From assembly GCA_040221055.1 (NCBI GenBank), contig JAVJVN010000012.1:236890-300889 (forward strand): a stretch of DNA of 64,000 nucleotides, given 5' to 3'. A model generated the notes under the pieces. That model did no database searches, was not told where the DNA came from, and was given only the letters and a program-made list of their open reading frames with translations. The DNA is from Rhodothermales bacterium. Lineage in GTDB: Bacteria > Bacteroidota > Rhodothermia > Rhodothermales > UBA10348. Both the position numbers and the translations under genes were made by a program. Below, one piece after another: positions 55,353 through 64,000 of the stretch (the first letter of the stretch is position 1; every line of letters begins with the position of its first letter).

Positions 55353-56601
55353 CGCCAACATACGTGGCACGGATACGACTACGATCTCCGTAGATCCAGG
55401 CCCCAAGCACATCGTCGGGATCACCATTCCCGGACAGGTCAAGGAAATCGGCCCAATCACCCGGAACCAGGCGTCCGGTATCGGTACCGGCTGCGCTTCG
55501 ACCACCGCGAAGCATCTGCTGGTACAGCCACGTGCCCGATGCAGTGCCTGCCGGAACCTGGAAGGCGTTCCTTCTGCGCGTCTCCAGGCGATTCTGATAG
55601 TCCAGGAAGCGGATTTCCTCGGCCGCATCCGTACACACATTGCTATCCGATCCGATCGCGATGGATCCCTTGGATGCCAGGAACGGACGAAGCTGGAAGC
55701 GGCCATCGCCCAAGTCCGCTTCGGTCGTCGGACACAGCCCCACAGTGGCTCCACATGAGGCCAGTCGCCGGCGCTCCCCGTCATCCATATGGGTAGCGTG
55801 AATCATGCACCAATGGACGTCGGGCTTGAAGCGGTCCAACAAGAACTGGACCGGTCGCATGCCCAGCGCAATGACACATTCGTTGACCTCACGCATTTGT
55901 TCTGCCACATGAATGTGCACCGGAGCGTTTGGATGAGAAGCTGCACGGTGGGCGAGCAGCGTCCGGATGTCATCTTCCGATACAGCGCGGAGAGAGTGGG
56001 GAGCATACCCAACCGTCCCGTAGCCGTCAGACACCGCATCGAACAACTCCAGATATGTCGTGGTATCCAGGATGAACGGACGCTGCTCTGGACGCGGCGC
56101 ACGGGACCCGAACCCGGAGTACCGATACAGCACCGGAAGCAGCACCAATCGAATACCGGCACTGCGGGCCGCAGCCTGGATGGCGCGGGCCATGAGAAGG
56201 GGCAGGTCGGCCCCGACATGCGCTCCATGTACATAATGGAACTCGCAAACGGTCGTATATCCCGATCCCCTCATCTCCGTATAAAGCCGCTCGGCAATGC
56301 GGAAGAGGGCATCGGGGCGCATTTCACCGGCCGTCCGGTACATGGATTCGCGCCATGACCAGAAGTCGTCATCGGGACCCTGGAATCGACTGGTTCTTCC
56401 ACGCAAAAGGACCTGGAATGCATGGGAATGGACATTCACGCATCCTGGAACGAGTACATTGCAGTCGTAGCGGCGGGGAAGAACGCTACCGTCATTTTGT
56501 TCAATACGGACAATCCGTCCGTCCGCCACATGGATGACGGCGTGTTCAAGCCAACCGTCCGGGGTCAGGGCAAAACGGGCTTGGAACCACGCGTCCGACA
56601 T
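55345..56601 (-). CDS. hutF: Formimidoylglutamate deiminase
   Basis: 418 residues from ATG 56601; a GTG at 56610 is possible. An amidohydrolase that deiminates N-formimino-glutamate in five-step histidine degradation. Family marks: LVPGCVNVHSHAFQVLLRGR, RGSGYTTVCEFHYVHG, H in HIHVAEQMREV, H in MIHATHMDDGE and Asp in AIGSDSNVCTD. All expected metal ligands are present. No hutH, hutU, hutI or hutG is in the window, so it is an isolated member at the end of a folding-factor/MoxR operon (12 bp after MoxR). Confidence 0.9.
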   Translation of the reverse strand: MSDAWFQARFALTPDGWLEHAVIHVADGRIVRIEQNDGSVLPRRYDCNVLVPGCVNVHSHAFQVLLRGRTSRFQGPDDDFWSWRESMYRTAGEMRPDALFRIAERLYTEMRGSGYTTVCEFHYVHGAHVGADLPLLMARAIQAAARSAGIRLVLLPVLYRYSGFGSRAPRPEQRPFILDTTTYLELFDAVSDGYGTVGYAPHSLRAVSEDDIRTLLAHRAASHPNAPVHIHVAEQMREVNECVIALGMRPVQFLLDRFKPDVHWCMIHATHMDDGERRRLASCGATVGLCPTTEADLGDGRFQLRPFLASKGSIAIGSDSNVCTDAAEEIRFLDYQNRLETRRRNAFQVPAGTASGTWLYQQMLRGGRSAAGTDTGRLVPGDWADFLDLSGNGDPDDVLGAWIYGDRSRIRATYVGGC

Positions 56602-56613
56602 GACCGGCACCGG

Positions 56614-57603
56614 TCAGACCGAATGTTCGAGCAACCGGTTGATGACATCCACGCCGCTGACACTTTCGGCCTCGGCGGTGAAATTCGTCACAATCCGGTG
56701 CCGGAGAACAGAGACGGCAATGGTATTGACGTCCTGGATGGAGGGGGTCATCCGACCGTCGAGGGCGGCCATTGCTTTGGCACCGAGGATGAGATACTGG
56801 GAAGCCCGGGGGCCGGCGCCGTAGCTCAGATACTCCTTGACAAAGTCGGGGGCCAACTCACCGTTCGGGCGTGTTTTTCCCACGAGCCGGACCGCGTGTT
56901 GGATGACGTTGTCCGCCACCGGGATCTGGCGGATGAACGACTGGTAGCGAAGGATGTCATCGGCCCGCATGACGGTCTGTACGTGGGCCTTGTGGGCACT
57001 TGTGGTTTGCCGTACGACATCGACTTCCTGATCGAATGTGGGGTAGTCCAACCACAGATTCAACATGAAGCGGTCCAACTGCGCCTCCGGCAGTGGATAG
57101 GTACCTTCCTGCTCAATCGGGTTCTGGGTTGCCAGGACAAAGAACGGCTCCGGCAGGGAGTAGGTATGGCCAGCGGCCGTTACCCGATGTTCCTGCATGG
57201 CTTCCAGAAGGGCTGCCTGGGTTTTCGGAGGGGTTCGGTTGATTTCGTCAGCCAGTACGACGTTGGCAAAAACGGGTCCCTTGACAAACTTGAACTGCCG
57301 CCCGCCCGTTGTCTGGTCCTGTTCAATGATTTCCGTCCCCGTAATGTCGGAAGGCATGAGATCAGGCGTGAACTGGATCCGATTGAAATCCAGTTCAATG
57401 GCATCGGCAATGGTGTGGATGAGCAGCGTCTTGGCCAAGCCCGGTACGCCGATCAACAACACATGGCCCCGGCAAATAATGGAAACCAGGATCTGGTGAA
57501 TGATGTCGTCCTGTCCGACAATGACTTTCGAAATCTCTTGCCGCAACTTGCGGTAGCTTTCGTGGAGTTCGTCCAGTGTGGCCGGCGAGGTCTTCAGTTC
57601 CAT
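56614..57603 (-). CDS. MoxR-family AAA+ ATPase
   Basis: 329 residues. Walker A is GVPGLAKT (52-59), Walker B is VVLADEIN with D119/E120, the sensor region is FFVLATQNPIEQEGTYPLPE, and the lid includes GAGPRASQYLILGAKA. MoxR ATPases act as chaperones for metalloenzymes or envelope complexes, usually with a VWA-domain protein, which is not seen here. It lies 41 bp after the SurA-like gene, in the same operon. Confidence 0.93.
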   Translation of the reverse strand: MELKTSPATLDELHESYRKLRQEISKVIVGQDDIIHQILVSIICRGHVLLIGVPGLAKTLLIHTIADAIELDFNRIQFTPDLMPSDITGTEIIEQDQTTGGRQFKFVKGPVFANVVLADEINRTPPKTQAALLEAMQEHRVTAAGHTYSLPEPFFVLATQNPIEQEGTYPLPEAQLDRFMLNLWLDYPTFDQEVDVVRQTTSAHKAHVQTVMRADDILRYQSFIRQIPVADNVIQHAVRLVGKTRPNGELAPDFVKEYLSYGAGPRASQYLILGAKAMAALDGRMTPSIQDVNTIAVSVLRHRIVTNFTAEAESVSGVDVINRLLEHSV

Positions 57604-57644
57604 GAGGCTAAGCGTAGTTCAGTATGGGATGACGTCCTGGGTCT

Positions 57645-58997
57645 TCAATTGGTTGCAGCCGCAAGATCGGAAGCTCGTCCCCGGTATTCGATGTGAACCG
57701 TTCTTTTCAGGCGGTCCATCCACTCGGATAAAACGGTTGCCTGCTTTTCCTGCAAAGCAAGTTGCTCGATCAAGGCATAGTCGGTCTCCAGGTTGACCGT
57801 GTGTTCAGGCACGCGCTCGTGCAATTGGACAATGTGATACGCCTGTCGGCCATCCAGAAGTTGCACTTCGGAGGGTTCGGAGATGTCACCGGGCTCCAAT
57901 CCCGCAAGCGTTTGCTGCCAGAGGGGGCCGAGTGCATCGATATACAGATTCTGCTCTCCCGACTGGGGATCCGAGACGCGTCCCCCACGTGAGCGGGACA
58001 TTTCTTCCTGGGAAAACTCGCGTGCAAGCACTTCGAACCGCGCGCCGTGGGTGAGTATGGAATCCCGCAAGGTTGTAAGCAGCGAAATGGCCTTGTCCGG
58101 GTCGGACTTCCGCTCGTCGAAGGCAATAAGGATGTGATTGTAATCAATGCGCTCCCCGCGTCGTGCATTGACTCGCAGGAAGTGCAGTCCGAATTCGGTT
58201 TCGAAGACCGGCGAGAACACCCCCACCGGAGAACGGGAGGCGACCGCCGCGAACTCCGGAACGACATCGGACAACGCCATGTCCTCATACAGGCCACCGT
58301 TGGAGGCGGAACCAGGATCGTCGGAGAACAACTCCGCCATCTCTTCAATGGTCAGTCGGCCTGCGACGACGGAATCCCGGATGGCCGAAATGATTTCCAT
58401 GGCTTCTTCGCGGGCTTCGTCCGTGACTTCAGGCAGCCGTACGATATGGGACACCTGGACAATATCCGGAAGCGTGGGCAATGAATCGGTCGGGAACCGG
58501 GAGAACCAGGCGCGGACGTCGGACGGCGTGGCCTTGATGGAGCGGAGTTTTTGCCCGCGGAATTGATCGGCCAACAGCTGGTCCCTGAACTCTTCCCGGA
58601 AGTCTGCCTTGATTTCGAGCACCGTCTTTCCATACATCTCTTCCAGGACAGCTTCTCCACCGACGCGGCGGGACATCTGGCCAATACGCTGGTCCAGCAT
58701 CTGTTCGACTTGCTGGTCGCTGACGACCAGATTGGTATCCCGCTTGGCGTGATTGACCAGCACCTTGTCATTCACCAGCTGTTCCAGAGCCTGTCGCCAA
58801 AGATCGTCTGTATACGGAATCTGTTGCTGGTTCATGGTTGAAATCACGTACCCGTCCACGTCCGAAGCCAGAAGGATGTCGTTTCCTACGACGGCCACGA
58901 TTTCATCAATGACGCGCTCATCCTGTGCCGTGGCTGTTGTCCATCCCGTGAGAGACAAGGCGACTACCAGGATGGACGATCGCAGAATGCGGTACAT
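57645..58997 (-). CDS. SurA-like periplasmic peptidyl-prolyl isomerase
   Basis: 450 residues from ATG 58997, with signal peptide (MYRILRSSILVVALSLTGWT, cleavage at ATAQ). The N-terminal SurA chaperone segment (VIDEIVAVVGNDILLASDVD, LWRQALEQLVNDKVLVNHAK) is followed by two parvulin-like domains: ~205-305 (VSHIVRLPEV...NGGLYEDMALSDVVPEF) and ~310-420 (YNHILIAFDE...SRGGRVSD). It aids outer-membrane protein folding in the periplasm. It lies in a three-member parvulin run with the next two genes. Confidence 0.9.
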   Translation of the reverse strand: MYRILRSSILVVALSLTGWTTATAQDERVIDEIVAVVGNDILLASDVDGYVISTMNQQQIPYTDDLWRQALEQLVNDKVLVNHAKRDTNLVVSDQQVEQMLDQRIGQMSRRVGGEAVLEEMYGKTVLEIKADFREEFRDQLLADQFRGQKLRSIKATPSDVRAWFSRFPTDSLPTLPDIVQVSHIVRLPEVTDEAREEAMEIISAIRDSVVAGRLTIEEMAELFSDDPGSASNGGLYEDMALSDVVPEFAAVASRSPVGVFSPVFETEFGLHFLRVNARRGERIDYNHILIAFDERKSDPDKAISLLTTLRDSILTHGARFEVLAREFSQEEMSRSRGGRVSDPQSGEQNLYIDALGPLWQQTLAGLEPGDISEPSEVQLLDGRQAYHIVQLHERVPEHTVNLETDYALIEQLALQEKQATVLSEWMDRLKRTVHIEYRGRASDLAAATN

Positions 58998-59083
58998 GTT
59001 CAAAACAGTATGGTTGATGGGTCCCGTAAGAACGAACAAAGGCGGGCGCTCAATGCGTCCGCCGGGTGGGGGAGATGGCAGAA

Positions 59084-59926
59084 TCACTTGATTTCCAGTC
59101 CTTCACGTGCAAGAGCCTGGGTCCGGAGGCGTTGAACCTGTCGTGCGAACAACTGTTTCCTGGATTCAATCTGGACGCGTTGGACGATTTCCGGACGTAT
59201 CATCTCCAACTCGGGGAGCGTTCCCGAGGCGACACGGTCCATCAATTGGATGACGTGGAACAGCGAGTCCTGTTCAACCGGTCCCCAGGTGTCGCCCGGT
59301 CGCAGGGTCAACAGGACACTCCGCAGTGCCGGATTCCGGGAGAACAATTGTGAGACCGGAAAATAGGCATCGGCCAATGCCAGGGACGTCTCCGGATCGG
59401 TGGAATGGTCCATGACCAGTCGTTCGAAGTCCGGCGGCTCCAGGGACCGGTCCAGGGAGTCTCGGACCGATACCGCCTCTGCAATACTCCGGACCGGAAT
59501 GTAGCGGACCTGCGCATAGGGCTCCCGAAGGACCAGTTGATCGCGGTGCTGCTCGTAATAGGTCTGGATGGCGCCTTCCGAGAGCGCATCTTCCTCATCC
59601 GAATACAGCTCATTGACAAGGGCACTGATCAGGACGGAACGCTCGTTCTCCGCGAGCAGCCTAACCACGTCAGGATCGGTGCGAAGACCACGCTGTAGCG
59701 CTTCCTGGTACAGCAGCTCATTCGTCGTCCACTGCTCGACAATCTGCGACGCGGCTTCCGTGCTGTCCAGTGAATACGTCCTGCGATCCAGGATCCTGGC
59801 CAATTCGTCACGCGTGAGTGTGGCATCGCCGACGCGCGCAACGAAGTCTCCATAGTCCGGTTCGGGACGACAGCCGGTGCCGAGCAACAAGAGGAACAGC
59901 CCGGGATATATGAGGGACCGGATCAC
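59084..59926 (-). CDS. Parvulin-family lipoprotein, PPIase site degenerate
   Basis: 280 residues from GTG 59926, which overlaps the upstream TGA (GTGA). The signal peptide VIRSLIYPGLFLLLLGTGC ends in a lipobox. A SurA/PpiD-type N-terminal domain (VARVGDATLTRDELARILDR, IVEQWTTNELLYQEALQRGL) is present. The rotamase region (~170-245) is recognisable only weakly (VRYIPVRSIAEAV, DHSTDPETSLALADAYF). It is probably a chaperone-like partner of the two PPIases flanking it. Confidence 0.72.
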   Translation of the reverse strand: MIRSLIYPGLFLLLLGTGCRPEPDYGDFVARVGDATLTRDELARILDRRTYSLDSTEAASQIVEQWTTNELLYQEALQRGLRTDPDVVRLLAENERSVLISALVNELYSDEEDALSEGAIQTYYEQHRDQLVLREPYAQVRYIPVRSIAEAVSVRDSLDRSLEPPDFERLVMDHSTDPETSLALADAYFPVSQLFSRNPALRSVLLTLRPGDTWGPVEQDSLFHVIQLMDRVASGTLPELEMIRPEIVQRVQIESRKQLFARQVQRLRTQALAREGLEIK

Positions 59927-61980
59927 CGTGCTTCCGTGGTCCGTTCGGGCCACGTCTGCACGGCATATTTGGTGCGCAGGCGTTGGACAAGCCGTTCTTC
60001 CAGGACCTGCTGATAGTCGTTCACCAATTCCGCGCGAGCCTCTTCGAAGGTCTTCGGCCGGGCCGGCTCCATTCCGAGATGCTCCAGCATGAGGAATCGG
60101 TTGTTGTACTGGATGACGTCTGTGGTCTGCCCCTCCGACAGGTGCAATACGGCATCGAAGACCGAGCCTGTCTCGGACTCCACCCACGTGGTATCCAAAC
60201 GGACGCTGAGCGTGGTATCGGAAACGATCGCGTCCCTTCCGGAATTCATCCTGAGCGATTCCCTCACCGTTTCCAGATCCGTGCTGCGCGGACTGGACCA
60301 GGACGCGACACGAACACGATCCGGCCAGCGGTAGGCGTCGCCCCGCTGTTCGAACAGGCGTAAAAGCCCCGTGGAATCGCCTGACGCCGCGGTCCAGACG
60401 GAGTCTTCCATCAACTTGAAGAGGACGAGACCATCGCGGAACTCCTGCATCGTGCGGCCGAAGTCCGGATCGGTGAATTCCAGGCGTGCCACTTCATAGT
60501 CCACGGCACGGTCATCCAGGAAGGCCGTAAGTGCGGTCAGCAATCCTTCCCGGGCGTCGCCGGATCGGGAGGGAATCCGACGGGTCCGGAAGTCTTCGAC
60601 GAACCGGGATACCGTCCAAGTGGAGTCCCCGAGGAAAACGATGGGCAGCTGGCCTGTTTCCGGCTCGAACTCCGACTGGACCAACCAGCGATAGAGGGAA
60701 TCGGCAGACATGTTCCGTGTCCAGGAATCCACGAGCGCCGTATCGACCCGCGCCCCCAGTTCCCGCTGCAGGGATCGTGCAAAGGCCGTCTGGGCAGCCG
60801 CTGAACGGGGAAGTTGTCCGACCTGCGCTTTCAGGGATTCATACTCGTCTTCGAGCGCCCCGAGAGGAGATTCCGATACGAATTGGATGATGTGTTTCCC
60901 GAATTGGGTTTCCACGGGTTCCGAAACATCCCCCGGTTCCTGAAGGGAGAATGCGGCATCGCGCATGGCTGGCGGCAGTCCCTGGTCGAAGGAGAGCGTT
61001 CCGATGATGCCTCCGTTGCGGGCTGAGTTCCGATCGTCCGAGAGGGCTTCGGCAACTTCAGCGAACGATTCACCCGAATTCAGGCGTTCCAGGGCCTGGG
61101 ACAGGCGGTTGTCGGCCTCGGCGGAGTCTGCTGCCGAAGGTCCACGGGGCTGGAACATGATATGTGCCAACTCCCGTGCGGCCGGCATGGGCATGCGGTC
61201 TTCCACCATGAGGATGTGGTATCCGAACGGAGAACGGAAGACCGGTGATACGTTACCGGGCTCCGTCGAAAATGCCTGGTCTTCGAAGGCTTTGACCATG
61301 CGTCCGCCACCGAACCAGCCCAGCGCTCCACGCGCTCCGGGTTGACCGGGCTCGCGCCGCGCCGACGGATCCATGGAATGCCGGCTGGCCACGTCCCCGA
61401 AGTCGGCACCGGCCAGGACGGAGTCCCGGAGCATGGAAATCCGGCTATATGCCCGCATGGTGTCAGCGGGTGGGGCATTCTCGGGAACGGTCAGGAGGAT
61501 GTGCGAAGCCTCGACGGCTGTACTTCGGCGATCATACAATTCACGCACCAATGGATCGGTAACCTCCTGCCCGAGCAGATACGGGCGTGCCAATTGCTCC
61601 CGATAGGAGAGCATCTCTGTCCTCAGGTCTTCTCGTTCATGATATCCGAGCGCCTTTGCTTCCAGGACTTTGAGGCGGAAATTGACGTACCGTTCCAGGA
61701 ATTCCGAACGGGATTCCGCAGTGTCCGCACCGGATGTGCCACTGGAAGAGACGCTTCGTTCATATTGCTCGTCGAATTCCTGGGCAGTCAGTACCTGGTC
61801 GCCGAATACGGCAACCACATCTCCATCCGGAACGGGTGCATCCCGTGGCACAACGGTGGACGCGGTGTTGCCGCATCCGCCAATCAACAGCGTCATGGCC
61901 AGCGCAAAGGCCACGGCGGAGGTGGAAGTGGCAAAGGCAGAAGAAGATCTGGGCATGCAGGTAAGATCCGTTGGATTCAT
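59923..61980 (-). CDS. Large PpiD/SurA-like lipoprotein with two parvulin domains
   Basis: 685 residues from ATG 61980; the ATG at 61956 is an alternative. The signal peptide ends in a lipobox (AMTLLIGGC). After an acidic linker, a chaperone region (VAVFGDQVLTAQEFDEQYER, FLERYVNFRLKVLEAKALGY) precedes two rotamase domains: ~155-260 (ASHILLTVPENAP...ALGWFGGGRMVKAFEDQAF) and ~265-365 (LAHIMFQPRGPS...GGIIGTLSFDQGLPPAM). The C-terminal ~300 residues are helical. First gene of the minus-strand folding-factor operon. Confidence 0.88.
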   Translation of the reverse strand: MNPTDLTCMPRSSSAFATSTSAVAFALAMTLLIGGCGNTASTVVPRDAPVPDGDVVAVFGDQVLTAQEFDEQYERSVSSSGTSGADTAESRSEFLERYVNFRLKVLEAKALGYHEREDLRTEMLSYREQLARPYLLGQEVTDPLVRELYDRRSTAVEASHILLTVPENAPPADTMRAYSRISMLRDSVLAGADFGDVASRHSMDPSARREPGQPGARGALGWFGGGRMVKAFEDQAFSTEPGNVSPVFRSPFGYHILMVEDRMPMPAARELAHIMFQPRGPSAADSAEADNRLSQALERLNSGESFAEVAEALSDDRNSARNGGIIGTLSFDQGLPPAMRDAAFSLQEPGDVSEPVETQFGKHIIQFVSESPLGALEDEYESLKAQVGQLPRSAAAQTAFARSLQRELGARVDTALVDSWTRNMSADSLYRWLVQSEFEPETGQLPIVFLGDSTWTVSRFVEDFRTRRIPSRSGDAREGLLTALTAFLDDRAVDYEVARLEFTDPDFGRTMQEFRDGLVLFKLMEDSVWTAASGDSTGLLRLFEQRGDAYRWPDRVRVASWSSPRSTDLETVRESLRMNSGRDAIVSDTTLSVRLDTTWVESETGSVFDAVLHLSEGQTTDVIQYNNRFLMLEHLGMEPARPKTFEEARAELVNDYQQVLEERLVQRLRTKYAVQTWPERTTEAR

Positions 61981-62136
61981 GTCGGCAGGGAGCCGTCCAC
62001 GCGAGGGGAATACAGTTGGTTCCAAAAAAATCCGAATTGTGAAGCAACTTTGAATTGGTATGACGGTCTACACATCGAACACCGATTCCGGAAGGGCCGG
62101 CACCCAGGCACCAATCCTGCGGGGATAAATGCGAAC

Positions 62137-62712
62137 ATGGATGAATTCGAACTGATCGAATCCTTCAAGAACGGCGATGAGTTCGCCTTCGTGGGACTGT
62201 ACAATCGATTCAAAGGGCCGGTATTCGCCTTTTGCTTCAAAATGCTCATGAGTCGTGAGCAGGCCCAGGATGTCATGCAGGAGACCTTCCTTCGGGTGTA
62301 CGAAAACCGTGATCGCCTGCTCAAGACCGCATCGTTCCGATCCTGGTTGTTCACCATTGCACGCAATCAATGCCTGAACCAGATCCGGACCGGTGGACGT
62401 CAGGTGAACGTCGAACAGGAGGTACTGGAGCGTACGGCCACGACGGAGACGCCTTTCACGCGCATGGACAAGAGCGAACAGGTCGAGTTCGTGTCCAATT
62501 TCCTGGCCATGTTGAAGCCGGAGTACCGCGAAGTGCTCGTCTTGCGGGAATACCAGAATCTTTCCTACGAGGAAATCGCAGCGGTCACGCGTAATTCGCT
62601 CAGCTCCGTGAAGTCGCGTCTGTTCAAGGCCCGGAAAAAGCTCGCCGATGTCATGCAGGAGAATATGCGCGAGGAAACCCACGTGTTCGCGACGCGGGAG
62701 GGGCTGGCATGA
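62137..62712 (+). CDS. ECF-subfamily RNA polymerase sigma factor
   Basis: 191 residues from ATG 62137, chosen where homology starts. Region 2 (FAFVGLYNRFKGPVFAFCFK, QAQDVMQETFLRVYENRD, FRSWLFTIARNQCLNQIR) and region 4 (LKPEYREVLVLREYQNLSYE, VKSRLFKARKKL) are both complete. The next gene encodes a zinc-type anti-sigma factor, joined by ATGA. It is divergent from the folding-factor operon (156 bp), so envelope stress is a reasonable but unproven signal. Confidence 0.93.
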   Translation: MDEFELIESFKNGDEFAFVGLYNRFKGPVFAFCFKMLMSREQAQDVMQETFLRVYENRDRLLKTASFRSWLFTIARNQCLNQIRTGGRQVNVEQEVLERTATTETPFTRMDKSEQVEFVSNFLAMLKPEYREVLVLREYQNLSYEEIAAVTRNSLSSVKSRLFKARKKLADVMQENMREETHVFATREGLA

Positions 62713-63221
62713 GCTGCACAACTGTCAACCAGGAAGAACTGAACCTGTACCTGGACGGGGAACTGCCGTTTTCGAGGCAACAGGCACTTTTCTCGCACAT
62801 GACGAGCTGTGAGGAGTGCCGGTCGGTCATGGAGGCGGTCCTGACGTTCCGTCGCATGAGTCGTCAGGAATACATCAATCTGCCGCCTGCGGCTGATGAC
62901 CGGTTCTTCAAGCGCCTGGCTGAAATCAAGACGGCCGGGGATCAACGGGACCGTACTTCGGAGCGTGCACCCTTGTGGCACGCGCGACGATCCATTTCCG
63001 TACGTGCCGGGGTTTCCGCCATTGCGGCCGTATTCCTCATTGGCTTCCTGCTTCCCGTCGTGTCGCCCGGTGCGGGTCCAACCGTGCATTTCGAGGCCGA
63101 ACGGGTCAACCTGACCGACCCGGTGACGTGGGCTCCTCCGGAAATCAAGGAGTCCTATGTCCATGTGTTCTACCCGGGCCTTACGATCGAAGCCGACTCT
63201 TCGGACGCATCGACCAACTGA
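62709..63221 (+). CDS. Zinc-binding anti-sigma factor
   Basis: 170 residues. The N-terminal ZAS-type zinc domain has H-x3-C-x2-C as HMTSCEEC, with LNLYLDGELPFSRQQALFS before it. One membrane helix follows (~101-117, VSAIAAVFLIGFLLPVV) and then a short ~55-residue outside tail. It should hold the upstream sigma factor at the membrane until a signal is received. Confidence 0.88.
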   Translation: MSCTTVNQEELNLYLDGELPFSRQQALFSHMTSCEECRSVMEAVLTFRRMSRQEYINLPPAADDRFFKRLAEIKTAGDQRDRTSERAPLWHARRSISVRAGVSAIAAVFLIGFLLPVVSPGAGPTVHFEAERVNLTDPVTWAPPEIKESYVHVFYPGLTIEADSSDASTN

Positions 63222-63293
63222 CAGTCTTTTCACGTCCCGGGCGCGGCATGCGTCGTATCATGCGGGTTTCCCGCCATCACGCATCGTTCGTCA

Positions 63294-64000
63294 ATGCCCG
63301 CATCCCATCCTTCGTCTGCTCCCGTTCGTGTACGATTCGCACCGAGTCCGACCGGCTACCTCCACATAGGGGGGCTCAGGACGGCGCTTTACAACTGGCT
63401 GTTCGCTCGCAAGGAGGGAGGCCGGTTCCTGCTCCGGATTGAGGATACCGACCGATCGAGGTTCGTGGAGGATGCTGAGAAGGATATCCTGGATGCGCTT
63501 GCCTGGGCAGGCATTGATTTCGATGAAGGTCCCGGAAAGGGCGGCCCGGTCGGACCTTACCGGCAATCCGAGCGCATGGACATCTACGCATCGCACGTGG
63601 ATGCGTTGTTGGCTTCGGGACACGCGTATGTGGCGTTCGACACACCAGAGGAAATCGATACCATGCGTGAACGGCTGGTTTCGCCTGAGAATCCGATGCC
63701 CCGGTATGATGCCACGACGCGGACTTCCATGAGGAACAGTCTGGCCCTGCCTGCGGCCGAAGTGGACCGGCTGATGGGAGAGGGCGTCCCCCATGTCATC
63801 CGGTTGAAGGTCGAGCCTGGCCACAGGATCACGTTCCTGGATTCCGTACGTGGTGAAGTCACGTTCCTGTCCGAGTCGGTGGATGATCAGATCCTGCTGA
63901 AGTCGGACGGTATGCCAACGTACCATCTGGCCAATGTCGTGGATGACCACGAAATGGGGATTACCCACGTGATCCGAGGGGAAGAATGGCTGCCATCAAC
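63294..64000 (+). CDS. gltX: Glutamyl-tRNA synthetase, 3' truncated by window end
   Basis: The first 235 codons are visible from ATG 63294. Class I synthetase marks: [20 protein letters not shown] (HIGH-type motif HIGG), [32 protein letters not shown], and [19 protein letters not shown] then [10 protein letters not shown]. It charges tRNA-Glu with glutamate. The KMSKS motif and anticodon-binding domain lie beyond position 64000. It starts 72 bp after the anti-sigma gene. Confidence 0.95.
   Translation, partial: MPASHPSSAPVRVRFAPSPTGYLHIGGLRTALYNWLFARKEGGRFLLRIEDTDRSRFVEDAEKDILDALAWAGIDFDEGPGKGGPVGPYRQSERMDIYASHVDALLASGHAYVAFDTPEEIDTMRERLVSPENPMPRYDATTRTSMRNSLALPAAEVDRLMGEGVPHVIRLKVEPGHRITFLDSVRGEVTFLSESVDDQILLKSDGMPTYHLANVVDDHEMGITHVIRGEEWLPS

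Overview
The window is a dense, GC-rich bacterial chromosome segment of about 54 protein genes and one tRNA. I see no insertion sequence, integrase, CRISPR array or rRNA. The gene content points to a Gram-negative member of the Bacteroidota-Rhodothermota line, most likely Rhodothermota (the Salinibacter/Rhodothermus group). Signs are many barrel-type outer-membrane proteins ending in Phe, lipoproteins, three tandem SurA/PpiD-like parvulins next to a MoxR ATPase, and a carotenoid operon of the acylated-glycoside type. Shine-Dalgarno sequences are mostly weak, and genes are often joined by ATGA/GTGA overlaps. The taxonomic placement is inference from content, not a search.

Layout. 1-5.2 kb: envelope genes (a propeller/barrel protein cut by the window edge, a BamB-like lipoprotein, a PEGA-like protein), then yqeY and cvpA. 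5.3-7.6 kb: a small barrel protein, a DMT transporter, a MerR regulator, tRNA-Pro(GGG) and a two-way terminator. 7.7-11.7 kb (minus): ahcY and two tandem amidohydrolases, one of which has lost every metal-ligand position. 11.8-18.4 kb: a six-gene, translationally coupled carotenoid operon led by a CarH/CarA-type B12-binding regulator. It holds a CruF-CrtB fusion, an acyltransferase, CrtI, Idi and a glycosyltransferase. 18.4-26.5 kb: a PIG-L deacetylase, a RodZ-like protein, ligA, a sodium:solute symporter and a PgpH-type cyclic-di-AMP phosphodiesterase. 26.4-30.5 kb (minus): pruA, a DapB-like dehydrogenase, a small membrane protein and a GntR regulator in one operon.

30.8-33.7 kb holds the most unusual gene. 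It encodes a 958-residue protein made of about ten ~44-residue helical repeats, a Pro/Glu linker and a C-terminal GvpL/GvpF gas-vesicle domain. No gvpA or other gas-vesicle gene is in the window. The gene is flanked by a palindrome-bearing intergenic region and a very strong hairpin.

33.7-42.3 kb: a LolC/E-type permease, a peroxiredoxin-moaD-moaE unit, a LacI regulator coupled to purC, copA-copZ and an FprA-type reductase. 42.4-52.4 kb: a giant outer-membrane protein of unknown function, murA, then a plus-strand run of cysteine desulfurase, a TIGR04282-type transferase, fbp, thrB and thrC. 52.4-62 kb: an M23 peptidase and an AI-2E exporter with start codons 8 bp apart, then a minus-strand operon of three parvulin-family proteins, MoxR and hutF. 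62.1-64 kb: an ECF sigma/anti-sigma pair and the start of gltX, cut by the window end.

Convergent neighbours often overlap at their 3' ends (13, 36 and 60 bp), so transcripts there must be partly antisense to each other.
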